From Apostichopus parvimensis (taxonomy: Eukaryota > Echinodermata > Holothuroidea > Aspidochirotida > Stichopodidae): 64,000 nt of DNA. Under the pieces are notes generated by a model. The model did no database searches. It worked only from the letters and a program-made list of their open reading frames with translations, and was not told the origin of the DNA. Of the stretch, positions 48,082 to 60,481 are shown piece by piece (position 1 is the stretch's first letter; each line of letters begins with the position of its first letter). The translations under genes and the position numbers were made by a program. The stretch is taken from NCBI GenBank assembly GCA_000934455.1, contig KN888870.1:47689-111688 (forward strand). The letters are read 5' to 3'.

Positions 48082-51000
48082 TTAAGAACCATTTGGTATT
48101 TTCTGATGATTGGCTCCATTTGCTTCCACTTTTCTTTCTTCTTCACTTCCCTCTTCGGAATCAGAATCATCGTCTTCGCTTCGTATGTCTTTCTCGTTTT
48201 TCAACTGAAACGAGACAAAAAAAGTCATAAGTATGATAATAATCATAATAATAATAATAATTATAATAATAATGATAATAATAATCATAATCATAATAAT
48301 AATAATCACAATGATTATGATAATAATAATCATAATAATCATATTTAATAATAATCATAATAATAATCATAATCAAAATAATTATAATAATAATACTAAT
48401 AATAAAAATAATAACCATAATAATAATAATAATAATGATAATAATAATCATGATAATAATAATAAGAATCATAATAATAATCATAATAATAATCATAATA
48501 ATAATAAAAAAAATAATAATCATAATAATAATAATAATAATCAAGGGTAACAATAAGGATTGAGTATTTAACTATTTAGCTGTGTTAACTATATAACTAC
48601 TGTATATATAACTATGGACTGCACATCATTGGCTATATCAATGACATGCACAGGGGAGGAAAGGTGAAAAATTCAAAATTTATCGGACTGAAAGAGGTAG
48701 GGATCAAAACGATTATGCAATTATCTCAAGGTTGGATTTTGTAAATGGTACAATGATTTCTACTCATACTACAAGCACTTTCAATACTGTCCATCAGAGT
48801 TCAGAGTTCAGTTAAGAAGTCAGATTCTGAATTGCCTCCACATGTTTAGTACTAGGTAGCTATATTAGAAGCCATGGGTATCAAGGGAGCATGGCTTACA
48901 TTGCCTAGCTATTCCAAGGCTAAGATATATTCCATACTAAATTGGCACATTTTGCTCATCCTTGGCAGTGTCCGCAGAGCACAATACATATTTTATATTT
49001 CCTCTAAAGATACTAATTATGACTCCATAGGCCAGAACTTTTCAGTATTTACCAAATACGTCCCTACAAACTAGATGAACCGTAGGGCTGAAATGCTTGT
49101 GTTATAAAGAGTAAGTTGAATGGGTAATTGAAAGTGTTCGAATTTTCTTACTCCACCGCTTCTCAAAATTTTCAGCACCATTTTACTGATGTAATAGAAC
49201 CAGTATAAGTTGAGCGCCATCATAATCAACAGCAAACCGTTGAAGAAGAACCAAGCCGGGAAAGGACCAATGATCTGCCAGCTGAGGACCATGGAACTGT
49301 GAATGACCCTTGAGATGAAGAAATGAACAGAAGAGAGGAACCAAACGTTAGTTTTACCAGAGCGGTCGCCGGTCAGCAAATTTTACGATTAAAATACTAC
49401 TTACAAAGAGGTACCTCCTTATTAATGAATATTAATGAGAAGAGGTCTAGATGGAATTTCTATCTCGTCTAGAGTCTGTCAAAGTTAGTATCGGCTAAAA
49501 CTGCTTGAAAGGTTAATAGGTGTAGGCATTCATATTTTGTTCCATCGGTCACTCGACTTCTCTGAACCCATAAATTCACGTCTTGCTTTCAGTATACACC
49601 TTTCTTACCCTCCTCCACATTGTATAAAAAGCTATACCTTAGAAAATGTTTCCAATTAACATCAAAATATTGCAGTTTGGTACTAGCTCTACTGGTTGAG
49701 GACTCATTAATTAATTCACTCATTTGTGTATCATTTCTTCAGTATGTTTAAAAATTAAAAGAAATGTATGACAGAAATGGATATTACACTCTTAGAAAAA
49801 AATGTTCTAACTTGTCACATATTTGGAACCTATCCGGGTTCTTCAAAGATTATTTCAAGGATTCCAACTTGCCACATATTTGGACCTATTTGGGTTCTTT
49901 TACCCTCTGGAACCCCTTTCTCCAAGAGTGTATAGTGTAAACAATGAGACAAGTTTTACAAGGATTTAAATATATACAAATTATTAACTTGAATAAATGA
50001 AGATAAGAGGGATAGGTGAGATATCCTTATAATGAAAAAAGCTATTAACTTGATTGATAAAAAGGACTGTGCACTTTTGTTAAGCCCCTCCCCTTCATGT
50101 ATATTCATAGTCAAATCTGAACCATTCCTCCAATAATGATGTGGCTAACTCTTACTTGGATCAGGTAAAAAATCTGTGGGTGTTCAGCTTTCTAGAGTAC
50201 TTTCATTGATATATATATACTTAATTATTTATTTATTAATTATTAAACACATATTGAATGCATCTTTTCATCAATTGAAAGTATCTTTACGAGATGTAGC
50301 GTGTAAAAACTCTACAAGGTTTTCACAGACTGTCAGACCTATACTTATGTTAAGGTGTGGACAAGGAAATGAACATATCGTATCTATTGAGCCACATGTG
50401 TATTAAAAGCTGACTCTTCTTTCAAGAGGGAGATAAACAAACTCAAACTTCAATGAAGAAAGCATTGGAGGAGGGTGTGTGTTAGGGGGGGGGGGGAGGT
50501 ATAGACCTAACACAGGGATAAACCAAACCCATTATTCAATGAAGGAAATATGCAATATGTGGAAATCAAATTTGTATTTTATAAACATTTAATTCCTTTG
50601 ATGTTAGTGCAAACTTTAGTTCCGCTTCTTAATATGTGTTTCAGAATAAAAACCCATTGAGATGAAATGGAGGACATAAATGTTCTCCCACATTGTTTAT
50701 GTTTGAACTACAAACAAGCTTAAACTGTGACGTATTTCAACTGTACTGTTAATTCTTTGCATCTTATAAATATAAAATACATAAAATATATAAATTATAT
50801 AAAATATATAAAACACATAAAATATATAAATTATATAAAATATATAAAACACATAAAATATATAAATTTTATGAGTTCAAGAAGTCCTCTCTTTACTTAA
50901 TGAATGTAAAACATTGTGCAACAGTTCATGAGGATATCTTGTTTAAACTTGAATGTTATCAATGTCACACGTCATTATTAACTCAATTGTTAAAATATCA

Positions 51001-54000
51001 ATCTAACACAATCAAGATACAAAAAAGGTGACATTCAAAAGACAAAGATAACTAAAAGTTCAGAACAATGGAGAATATTATCTACACCTTGACCTTCAGT
51101 TATAACTAAGAACAAGTAAACCTGGCAATTGTATAACGTTCGTTAGTCAACAGTAGTGTCACCCCAAGTGAGTCAACAAGTTTTCACACTGACGTTCACA
51201 CACACATACTGTATATAGGTTTATAGGTATATAGGTTTGCTACTGTTAGCAATTTGACAAGTACTGCTACCTGGAGATAAATTGCATATGTTGTACTTTG
51301 GAATTGACATATAAAATGAAAAGTCCATAAATAATCTAGACTGACATAACACAATGTAACAAACTTCTTCAAACTTTAGAGGAAGGGGGGGGGGGGTTAG
51401 GTGGTCATAAATGTTAATATTTCATATTTAGAAATGAAAATGTAAAGTAAAAATTTAATTTTAAATTTTGGGCTCTTTTTTCTTACATGATATGAATCAA
51501 CTTGATTAGGGTAGGCATCAATGCTACAATGAAACAAGACTTCTTTTTGTGAATAAGTTTTATATATTTATTTCACAATAATTCTTTCATAATGATAAGT
51601 ACTCAGTTCCTGGGAACTTGACAAGGTAAACAACAATTCATGAACCTTGAGCATATTATGTACAAAAGATTTTTTTCTTGAATTATGAGAAACACATGAA
51701 GCTATTTCAATAGGCATTGATACATTCAATGGAACCTTAACAAACAAAATTGCTTTGTTTAACGTCTTTTCAAGGCTATCCTTTTTTTCTCTGTTAGATT
51801 TTTCCAAGGCATTTTGAATAGAGATATGAAGAATACAGTAACGCTGCACTTTGTGCATAGAAGTTTGAAAAGAACAGAGAAAGGCACAACACTTTGTAGT
51901 TAAAAGTGAAATAAAACTAAATATGAAAAATCTTTTGCGATATGTCTAGTAAACAACTCCTGTTCCCTCATTCTTTCCCCTACCCCTAATAATGGGATAC
52001 TTTAGAACATCACTTTTCAAAGAAGTTTCCAATTGAAGCATCGGTTTAAACTAAGTCCTTACTGATATATAAAGAAGAACCCTTTAGGAATACATTAATT
52101 TTTAAAGGCATTGAAGACTCGCCCCAAACCGCGTGCAGCCATCTGAAAAAGTTTACTTTCCATTTCTTGCAAGTGAAGTTTTTTCGTGTCGCTACAAAAT
52201 GCAGACAGTAATGAAACGTGATACCTTGTTATCTTTTATCTAGACCTGAGATGTCCATCGCTGCTATGTACACTGTGTTGTGGGTATTGACCGTAGCTGC
52301 ATGTATTGACTGTGCACTAGTTTCTAATTACCGACGGTAGCAAGCTGTGTGTGTATTTTCTGGGATCGATGGTGGTGTCTAACACTTCTGTTACACCTCA
52401 TTCGAAACTAGGTCAGATTACCAGCATGTGACGTTTCTTTGTGCGCGATTCTTCAATGCCTTTAACATTCCCATTAGCCCCTTTACCTCCCACCATCCAA
52501 AATCATACGTATTGGAAATTTTTAGAATACATCACGTCTGTTTGAAAATTGTCTCATATATTTCACTGACCTCAAGAAAAAAAAAAAGAGCATGAAAAAT
52601 GGGTAAAAAATTCAAATTCTTACCAAAATGGGAAAATCACAATTCGGCAGAAGAAGAATGACAGGGCGAAACCAGCAAACATACAGTGAGATAATAATGC
52701 CCACTTTGCATAGTTGAACGCTTTGGCTGACTGTATTAAAACAAAAGAGGACATGAATCACGTTATAGAGACAATTATAACAACAGTGCAGGTACCAACA
52801 ACATAATGTACACTAAGACAAAAAAACCCATCTAAGATCAAAAACAAAACACAGAGATTAATAAGATGAAGGAGTCGATGACTCTTCCATTGAAAGAATT
52901 TGAAGGTACTGTCTACCAATGTGTATGAGTGAATATTACAAAACATCAACTATGGAAACCACTCGACAAATAGATTAATTCTTGCATAATTTAAATCATA
53001 TCGAAGACATGCAATAAGTACTCACTGGTAAAACAAATGTTCTTAAAACTAATAATAATCAACTCCAAAAAGCACCTCATAGAAATAATGTGATTTTAGG
53101 GAACATTTTGAGGGTTGATAGGATTTGAGTTGTAGGCATTGACATGTAGACTCACGTTATTAAATTTCATATAGAAACTCAGTGTAGGAATCAAAACTAT
53201 TGAATGAATTGTTTCCCAGTAGGTAATGAGGGAGGTATTGAAGAACTTAGCATGCATAAGACTCCTGATGTGTGACCTGATTAAGTCACTTTGGCTTTGG
53301 TTTTGAGTACAACTTTTCTGTATGCTGCCGTGTTGGACTAATCTAACCGTAATAGTAATTACCGACTTTCAATCGGCGTTATAGTCATTTGCCGACTTTG
53401 CAATCCGCGGTCCCCTTCACAATTTTACAAGTACAGTAAGAGTGACTCCATGGGTTTCCCTTTTGGGAAATCAAAACCAAAAAACTGCATTTAACAACAA
53501 ACTTAGTTAAAGATTAAAGATGACGTAAGATATGGGGCCGGGGGGGGGGGGGGGGGTGAAATGAAAATTTCCAGGATCAGGGACCAGGGTCGGAAAATCT
53601 TGTTACAAGAGTGGTATTGTAACATGAACGGTACCTTCTATATATTGATAATAAATTTACCTCTAAGAAGACATCAGCCATATCATGAATGACAATTATA
53701 AGGCACCCGATGCGGACGAAATTGCACACCCAGGAGAAAAGTAGAAGGAGGCTTGTGAAGATGTGATGGCAGAACATCGGCCAGAAATCCTGCGGAGAAA
53801 AAAGTTAATATCAAGAAAAGTTAACGTCAGACTGACAAGGCAATGACCCAAAGCCTAAAATGAATCCAATAATCTTGTAAATTCTAAGGTGGCCGCTTCG
53901 AAATTCCAATCTTGCCAGAGCTTTCCATTGCTCTTAAGATTGATATTTTTGTTTCTAATTAAATGGCAGTTTAGATCAGATCTCCATAAGCTGCAAAGCA

Positions 54001-57000
54001 TTGTGAAATACAGTCTGTCGATATCTGCATTGTACTTGCATGGTTTGGGTCTCTCTGTCTCACATGCACAAACAAACTACAATATGTTAAGAACTCATGT
54101 ACCTTTCTTTGATTTTTTTTAACAAACTTCATACCACACATATATATATTTTAATGTTTCTTGATACTTAAACTTCTTCACTATGTATTTCTTTCACATT
54201 TTCATTGGTCAAGTTTCATTTCAAATAATGCAGCGATAAAGCACACTTTGTCAATACTTAAAAGTTTGCTTGATCTATGGGTGTTTAAGTTTCAATCAAG
54301 TCATGACCTAATTATACCCCTAATTGACCTCCATTTGGTGAAATTATCTGCAAGGATAGGTAATATAAATAATTGATCAATTTCCAATTTTATTTTGAGT
54401 AATACTCAGTAATGTTTGGTCACTTTGTCAAGCAAACTCAGCAAAAGGAACTTAAAAAGGTCACAACCGTCCGTAGCTAGGCTGGGGCACAGTTTGTGAG
54501 GGGATTGGGGGTTCCCCCATGCAGACTAGCATGCCTCTGATTAATGGCACCTCCATGTGTTTACTTCAAAAGCTACAGGTGCCCCAATCCTTCAAGTTTT
54601 GTACCAATCCCACCCACCTCCCCTTGCCCTGACTCAGAGTTCCTGTCCACAGATCTTAAATGTCAATTGTATATATCTGGAATTTTTTAGCACTCCCTTT
54701 ATCACTTACATATCAGCAACATGGGATTGATGAAAGAAAGATTACTGCTATAGAATTGTTACTCAGTGAACCCTAATTAACAAATAATTAGCTTTTTCAT
54801 AAAAATTGACATGTCTGTTCTCCCAGACAAATAAACATGCAAACCACATTGTTGTCATACATATTTTAAACCCTACCAATCAAATCATCTCTACCATGTG
54901 ATGTCAGACAAAGACAAATGCTCTGTACTGTTTCGTTCATAATACTTACATTGATGGACTACACTACTAGTTGTAGCTGAACCATGATTACAGCCTATAC
55001 AATATATACTGTACTATACTGTGTATTGATATTACATACTGCTGAACTTGCACAGAGTACATGTACTAGTCATCATGGCCAATGTAACATGAAATGACAA
55101 AGCTAAAAGTTATATTTGCATCTAGCCTATTGTCCTCATCCATAAAGATTCTTTTCCATAGGCAGAGTAATCGTGCATTAGGCCCTTGGGTAAAGTCCAC
55201 TGTATTTTTCCGAAAATTTCGCTAACTAGGCTAGGCTGACTACGCTACAGTAACGGAAACAGGTTGTTCTATTTGACCAATCAGTGTCCAGGACTCTGGG
55301 TATTCTCTGTCACATACGAAACAGGCGTGATTCGTGATTGAAAGACCGTTAATGAGCTTGGGTTTTTCCGTAGAACTGTGATAGTTTTAGTTATGATTTT
55401 TTGTTTATATTTCCAATTTTGTAAAGTTAAGTTTCATTTCACCTTTTATAGGGTTTAATTTCAAACTGGAAATCTGGTAATTGTTGCTAAATAAACAGAC
55501 ATTTCAATGCAATAAGCCCTTTTAAGATACTTGATACATCAATGTACTTGAGAGTAGACTTTGGTAAATCTCCATTCAAAGGCATACAGTACAATAGATG
55601 TAATTCATCAGTAGTAAAGGAATGACTGTTATTGCTTGCTTTATCATCACTGACAATAGATTGAATAACAAATGATGTTTACTTAACATCTCAGACTCTT
55701 CAATTACTTAATTTACTGCATGGGTTCCCTTTTTAACTTTCTAGAGTCAGAGCAAAACATGGGGCAAAGGATCAGCCAGCCAGACAAAATTTAACTCTTA
55801 CTGTATTTAGATTGAGCAAGGTCCAAATAAGCTCCCCCTCCTACCTCCCCCTCCCCCCTCCTGTTAGTGTACAGACTGGAGTGAATCTCTTGTTGCAGGA
55901 ATTCGTTCCACAGGCTGCCTGTTGAAAACCCCTCGTTTTGCACAATTTTTGCTTTCACGTTTCGTTCCGTAAATGAAACAGTAACTGTACTTTTCACTCT
56001 CTTTGAATGATAAATTTGTAATCTCCATCATACTTTTAACTGACAAACTGTACTGTATATTACAAAACATGAGAGAAACTTCAATCAGCATCTATGATCC
56101 ATTTTCAGATGTATACACAATAGTCATGCTTTAGTGACATTAATAAACCCTCCACTTTTAATTCCATTTTATGAAGCAACAAAAGTTTCCAAAACAAAGC
56201 TTTCAAGTGTCATACTGAGCAGGATCTCCATAGAAACTGTGTGATAAGAATGCCAACCTAGGAAATCGACAAATTTAATGGTTGCAAACACAAATTTGAC
56301 AATTTTCCAGGAAGATGATCAAAAACAACAATAAATCAATCAACAACTACCTAAGAATATACTTCACGTTATTATCTTGCCAAATGTTCTAGATACCTGT
56401 CTCTCACTTAAAAAAACAGTTCAAACGAAATTACATCTTTGGCAGAGGCACACAGGATAAACAAAAACTGGGAGTCCCAAGATTATATCATTGGCTCAAG
56501 AAAGAACATTTTGAAAAAATCTCAAGCTAAATATTGTGGCATGTTTACTAACATTTCTAGCTATTCAAACCTTGTTTTATAATACAGTATATTAAATATG
56601 ACAACTAAGTCTAAGGAACATTTCATAGCAATTTGATTCCATTTTTATTTTTATTTTTTTATTTTATTTTTTTTGGCAAAATCCTCAGTAGCCCCAAATC
56701 CCCAAACTTGCAATGCAAGTTTATCATGTTTTATTTTAAGCATGTTCTTCTATTTTCTTTGCTGCCATAGCCCGATTCCAATGAAAGAATACTACCTGTC
56801 TATGACAAGTGCCTTTCTTTGGCTTTAGTCTGCTTTAATATATTCCACTTTGCTGATTACCCAAATAGGTCAATAGTGAGACAATGGATTTTTCTAAACA
56901 GCACAAGTGATTTTCTAGACTGATGCTCTTGGAAAATATAATAGGTTTCCATGGAAACCAAAAAGAGGCACATGAACTCACAGTCTTTATATGGCCTCAC

Positions 57001-60000
57001 TTAAGACCACTGCCAAACTTCAAATATTGACCACACGTCAAGTTTCCTTTTACAGAAAATGTTCACTATATTTAAAACTGTTTGAGACATGAACATTGTG
57101 GGACAAAAAACATGTGTTTCTTCTATTTTTTGTGTTTGTGTTTATCATAGTCAATTAATAACTTCATCAAAAGGAGTATCTCTTCATTAGGCACTTTTAG
57201 AGTGGAGGGAATGTTCTACTGAGAGTGAAAGTAGTCCCAACTTAATACAAAAGACAACTTAATAAATTGCACTACACTTTAATATATTGAAGCAAGGTTG
57301 ACAGCACAAGGTTGAATGAAAAGGGGTTTTTCTTTTTCATAACATTTTCTTCAGTGTTTAAGCACTGATATCCTGAGTGTGAGTTAACATGTCATAATAG
57401 GAGGAAATAAGATCTAAAAGAGCTGCAGAAAACTCCTTCAATTGCTTCACTCAATAATCTTTCATTGCAAACAATTTCCAAACTACCTCATGACAAAAAT
57501 TATATTTTCAGACATGGAAAAGAACAATGAGATTTTATAGCTAGAACAAGATTTGAACCAATGACCTTGGGATTACAAGAACCTGCGCTCTAGCAACTGA
57601 TCCTCCAGCCCTTGGTTGCTGGCGATCCCTATATTATCATCATTTATTTTTTGGAGATGCCACTCAGAAGCCAAAGTACCTTGTATCATGTGTAACTGTG
57701 GAAAGGGGGGGGGGGGGTCACTCCCCAGTTACATTCTGATACAACCCAGAAAATGGCAGTAAAAGGGGTTTCAAGAGAAATGTGACTTTGACATATATGT
57801 CACTAAACGACCAACTTTTCAGACTTGCATAAATTCCTCCCAACTAGTTGGTACCACTTCTCTGTTGCCTTCCATGGCCCACTGAGACTTTTTACGTGCT
57901 GCTAGTATATGCACCCCTTGCTGACTATTTATAGATCCACAGTGATGACCAAGAGGTACAGCATGCAATAATGAAACATTCAACAACCAGCAATTTGATG
58001 AGTTTCTAACTTTGCCACCAGTTTGGAGGGCAACAAATATAGCCCTTAGTTATAAAGAGTGTGCAAGAATTAAAACCGCCAGGTTCAGAGTCTGTTTTGC
58101 GAAGCGTCATTTACAGCGCGAGTGAGCAATACGTTAAAAGAACAGTGGCAAGTACTCAGAGTAGAAAGGAATGTCGAGGGATCAGATTACCTATGAACAG
58201 ACAGACTGAGTCTAACACGGAAGTAAAGTTCACGATGTGCTCTTTCGTTATTAATCACAAGTAGCAATATCAAGCATGGGATAGCATGAGTGTGCTACTT
58301 GGGTAAATAAAAAAAATCTAAATATAGATGACATGTTCACCCATTTCTTTCGCTTTTGAAAGGATATTCTGACTTACATACACACTGTCGATGTACTCAC
58401 TGATTCATAATTTGTATACATATGTAATAGCTGGATTATTATTAAACAAGCTTTCAATTCTGTTTACTCAATCCTTGGTAAGTCAACAAGAATCCGAATG
58501 GGGCAATAAAAACTGAACAAAAATTAAAAGAAGAAAATTTCCCTCCCGGAAACTCCGAACCCAAAGAACAACCCCAAGCAACGCACCAAAAAAGGGTAAA
58601 ATCCGGGAAAAAACAAAAAAACTTGAAAAACCGGGGGAAGAAAAAATGCTATAATTTAAAACTTGAACGTAAGTAACTATTAGGGTGTCACACTATTTGA
58701 CCTTGAGAGTTCATCACTGTTTGATTTTGATTAAATCACTAGACCATTTCCATTTTTAAATTAAGGTCAAAAGAATACCACCAGCTTTTTCAAATAAAAC
58801 AGTTTCAGTCATTAATCAAAAGGACTGCATAGAGTCTAACATGATCTCAGGAATTCAACACGTATAACATGCTGGAATGTTCTAGATAAATATTTACTTT
58901 CAATAAGGAACCTAAAAAAATGTTCCAAGCCCCCAAAAAATCATTCTGTGCAAGAGTTTATGCGTGGTTATTAAGTTAAAGCAATAATTATGCTTCGAAA
59001 GACAATTTCCAATCACAATGCAATGTTCCACACAGTGGATGGGGTGAGGGGGGGGGAGGGGCATGAGGGTATATGATCAGATAGGGGTCAAACTTATAGG
59101 GTGTTGGAATAATGTCACAAGTACACCTATAAAGAGACAGATGGTAGTGCCCCTCTGAAGGAATAAGTGCCATTGAGGATGGTCACCAAACAAGCCAGCT
59201 GAACTAAGATTGAGAAATCCATGTAGAAACAATAGAGGCTCAGTCACTCTGGGTGGTAGAATAAGAATGATGGGGGGGGGAGGGGGTTAGAATGAATCCA
59301 GTAAGTTACCCCATGAAGACAGTGCAAAAAGAAAATGGAAGTGCAATTGTTACGAGGAGTAAAGAGGAGCATGAACCTAGTTAAAACCGAGAAGTACTGC
59401 TCCAGGACAATTTTTTAATTGTTATTTGATCGTCACAGATGACTACAACCAAATTTGCTATTTTAACGACCTCATTTCAAGTAAACATCATCTGAATGAC
59501 AACCTGGGAAATGACATAACCATTTCTCCTCTATTCTACTCTCTGTGATAGCATGCATGAATCTTCAATTCTGCTGACCGTGGTATTCTAACGTAATGTT
59601 TGCTGAACTAAATTAAAAAAAAAAAAAAATTTAATATTAAAAGAAAAGTGTCCATACCTTCCTCTTAACATCTCTGGGTGCACACAGCATCAGAGAGATA
59701 TAAAACGAAAGCTCGAAGAAGTAGAGATTGGAAATGGATGAATTGATGGACTGCAAAGGAGGGGAAAGATCACAACAAACGTTATTGAAGAAGGTTAGTA
59801 GAAAATCTTCTTGATACTTTCTGCAAAAGTGAAAACATCATCAGCACTGCTCCAAAAATGTGAGCAAAACTAATATTAAAAAAATATTAAAAGATGTGCA
59901 ATTGACTTTTTCTGAACATTCAGATCTTCTAAATCCTTCCCAGATGAGTTTATACCTTAGACAAATTTCTTTCAGAATTCTTGTAGATTCTGCAATAAGA

Positions 60001-60481
60001 AGTGGGATACAACCTGGGTACAATGGGGGTGGGGGGGGGGAACAAAGTTACAATTTTCAGACCACCAAATTCAGGCTATTCACTTGTTAAAGGCCAGTGG
60101 AAAGCCACTCTGAATGCTTTGCAGTTTTCATCGTTTCCAGATTCAAATAAGCATAATTTTGGAGGAAGATGTAAGTAAATTAAAGTCACAGTTGCCACTC
60201 TTCCTTCACATCTTCCTTACCTTCCTATTCACATCTTTCTTACCTTTTTGTACAAATGGGCAAATTTAATTTGGGGGAGGGGGAACCAGGGCCAAACCAA
60301 ACATTTGGGGGTGTGCCTCTCTCATCCCCCTTGCCATTGCTTGAGGGTATTATTCAGTTTACTTCCACTTACATGAAAAGGAAAACCATGCCAGTATAGT
60401 GACATATCCCAGAACCATTTCTCCTTTGGTATGTTTGTAGCACTATACGCAAACAGAAAAGAGTAGTATCCAAAACGCCAA
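48082..60481 (-). CDS. Ceramide synthase, last six coding exons (5' exons off the window)
   Basis: ER membrane enzyme that N-acylates sphinganine with fatty acyl-CoA to dihydroceramide. Exons in transcript order: 60481-60373, 59750-59658, 53789-53661, 52730-52624, 49308-49152, 48204-48082 (stop 48084-48082). All have GT-AG introns and consistent phases, giving about 238 residues of a family usually 350-400 long. The TLC domain spans almost all of it. The catalytic Lag1 motif is intact: FCHHIFTSLLLLFSW with the paired histidines, then IVIHDMADVFLE with both aspartates, then AFNYAKW. SWQIIGPFPAW precedes the last membrane helix. The cytosolic tail is very acidic (RSEDDDSDSEEGSEEE), as in vertebrate CERS2-6, where such sites are phosphorylated. 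The loop resembles CERS5/6 most, but I do not assign a paralogue. No upstream exon was found in 60482-64000. The final intron carries a long trinucleotide repeat. Confidence 0.93.
48236..48543. repeat. (AAT)n/(ATC) compound microsatellite in the last ceramide synthase intron
   Basis: About 308 bp of AATAATCAT-type trinucleotides. On the ceramide synthase strand it ends about 30 nt before the last acceptor (48205), so it occupies the expected branch-point zone. Low-complexity open frames on both strands here are artefacts of the repeat. Confidence 0.95.
49785..49932. mobile_element. MITE with TACACTCTTRGARAAA ends
   Basis: The left end TACACTCTTAGAAAAAA and right end TTTCTCCAAGAGTGTA form imperfect inverted repeats. 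Inside is a direct duplication containing CACATATTTGGA and GGGTTCTT. It lies in a ceramide synthase intron. Confidence 0.7.
50774..50872. repeat. AT-rich tandem repeat, unit about 43 bp
   Basis: Units of ATAAAATATATAAATTATAT plus AAAATATATAAAACACAT, repeated a little over two times. Confidence 0.85.
53790..59657. other. Long ceramide synthase intron, mostly unique sequence
   Basis: 5.9 kb between the exons at 53661-53789 and 59658-59750. I see only scattered homopolymer tracts, short open frames without family motifs, and the tRNA-like fragment at 57539-57612. Confidence 0.5.
57539..57612 (-). mobile_element. tRNA-like sequence, probable SINE head
   Basis: On the minus strand it reads GGATCAGTTGCTAGAGCGC (A box region), then about 25 nt later GGTTCAAATC (B box). 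The anticodon and acceptor stems pair poorly, so it is more likely a tRNA-derived SINE remnant than a working tRNA gene. Confidence 0.5.

Noticed and set aside
48082-48553. Open frames rich in Ile, Asn or Tyr on both strands
   Set aside because: They are translations of the AAT/ATC microsatellite; only 48082-48204 minus is a real exon.
57539-57612. A functional tRNA gene
   Set aside because: A and B box-like strings are present, but the anticodon and acceptor stems do not pair well.
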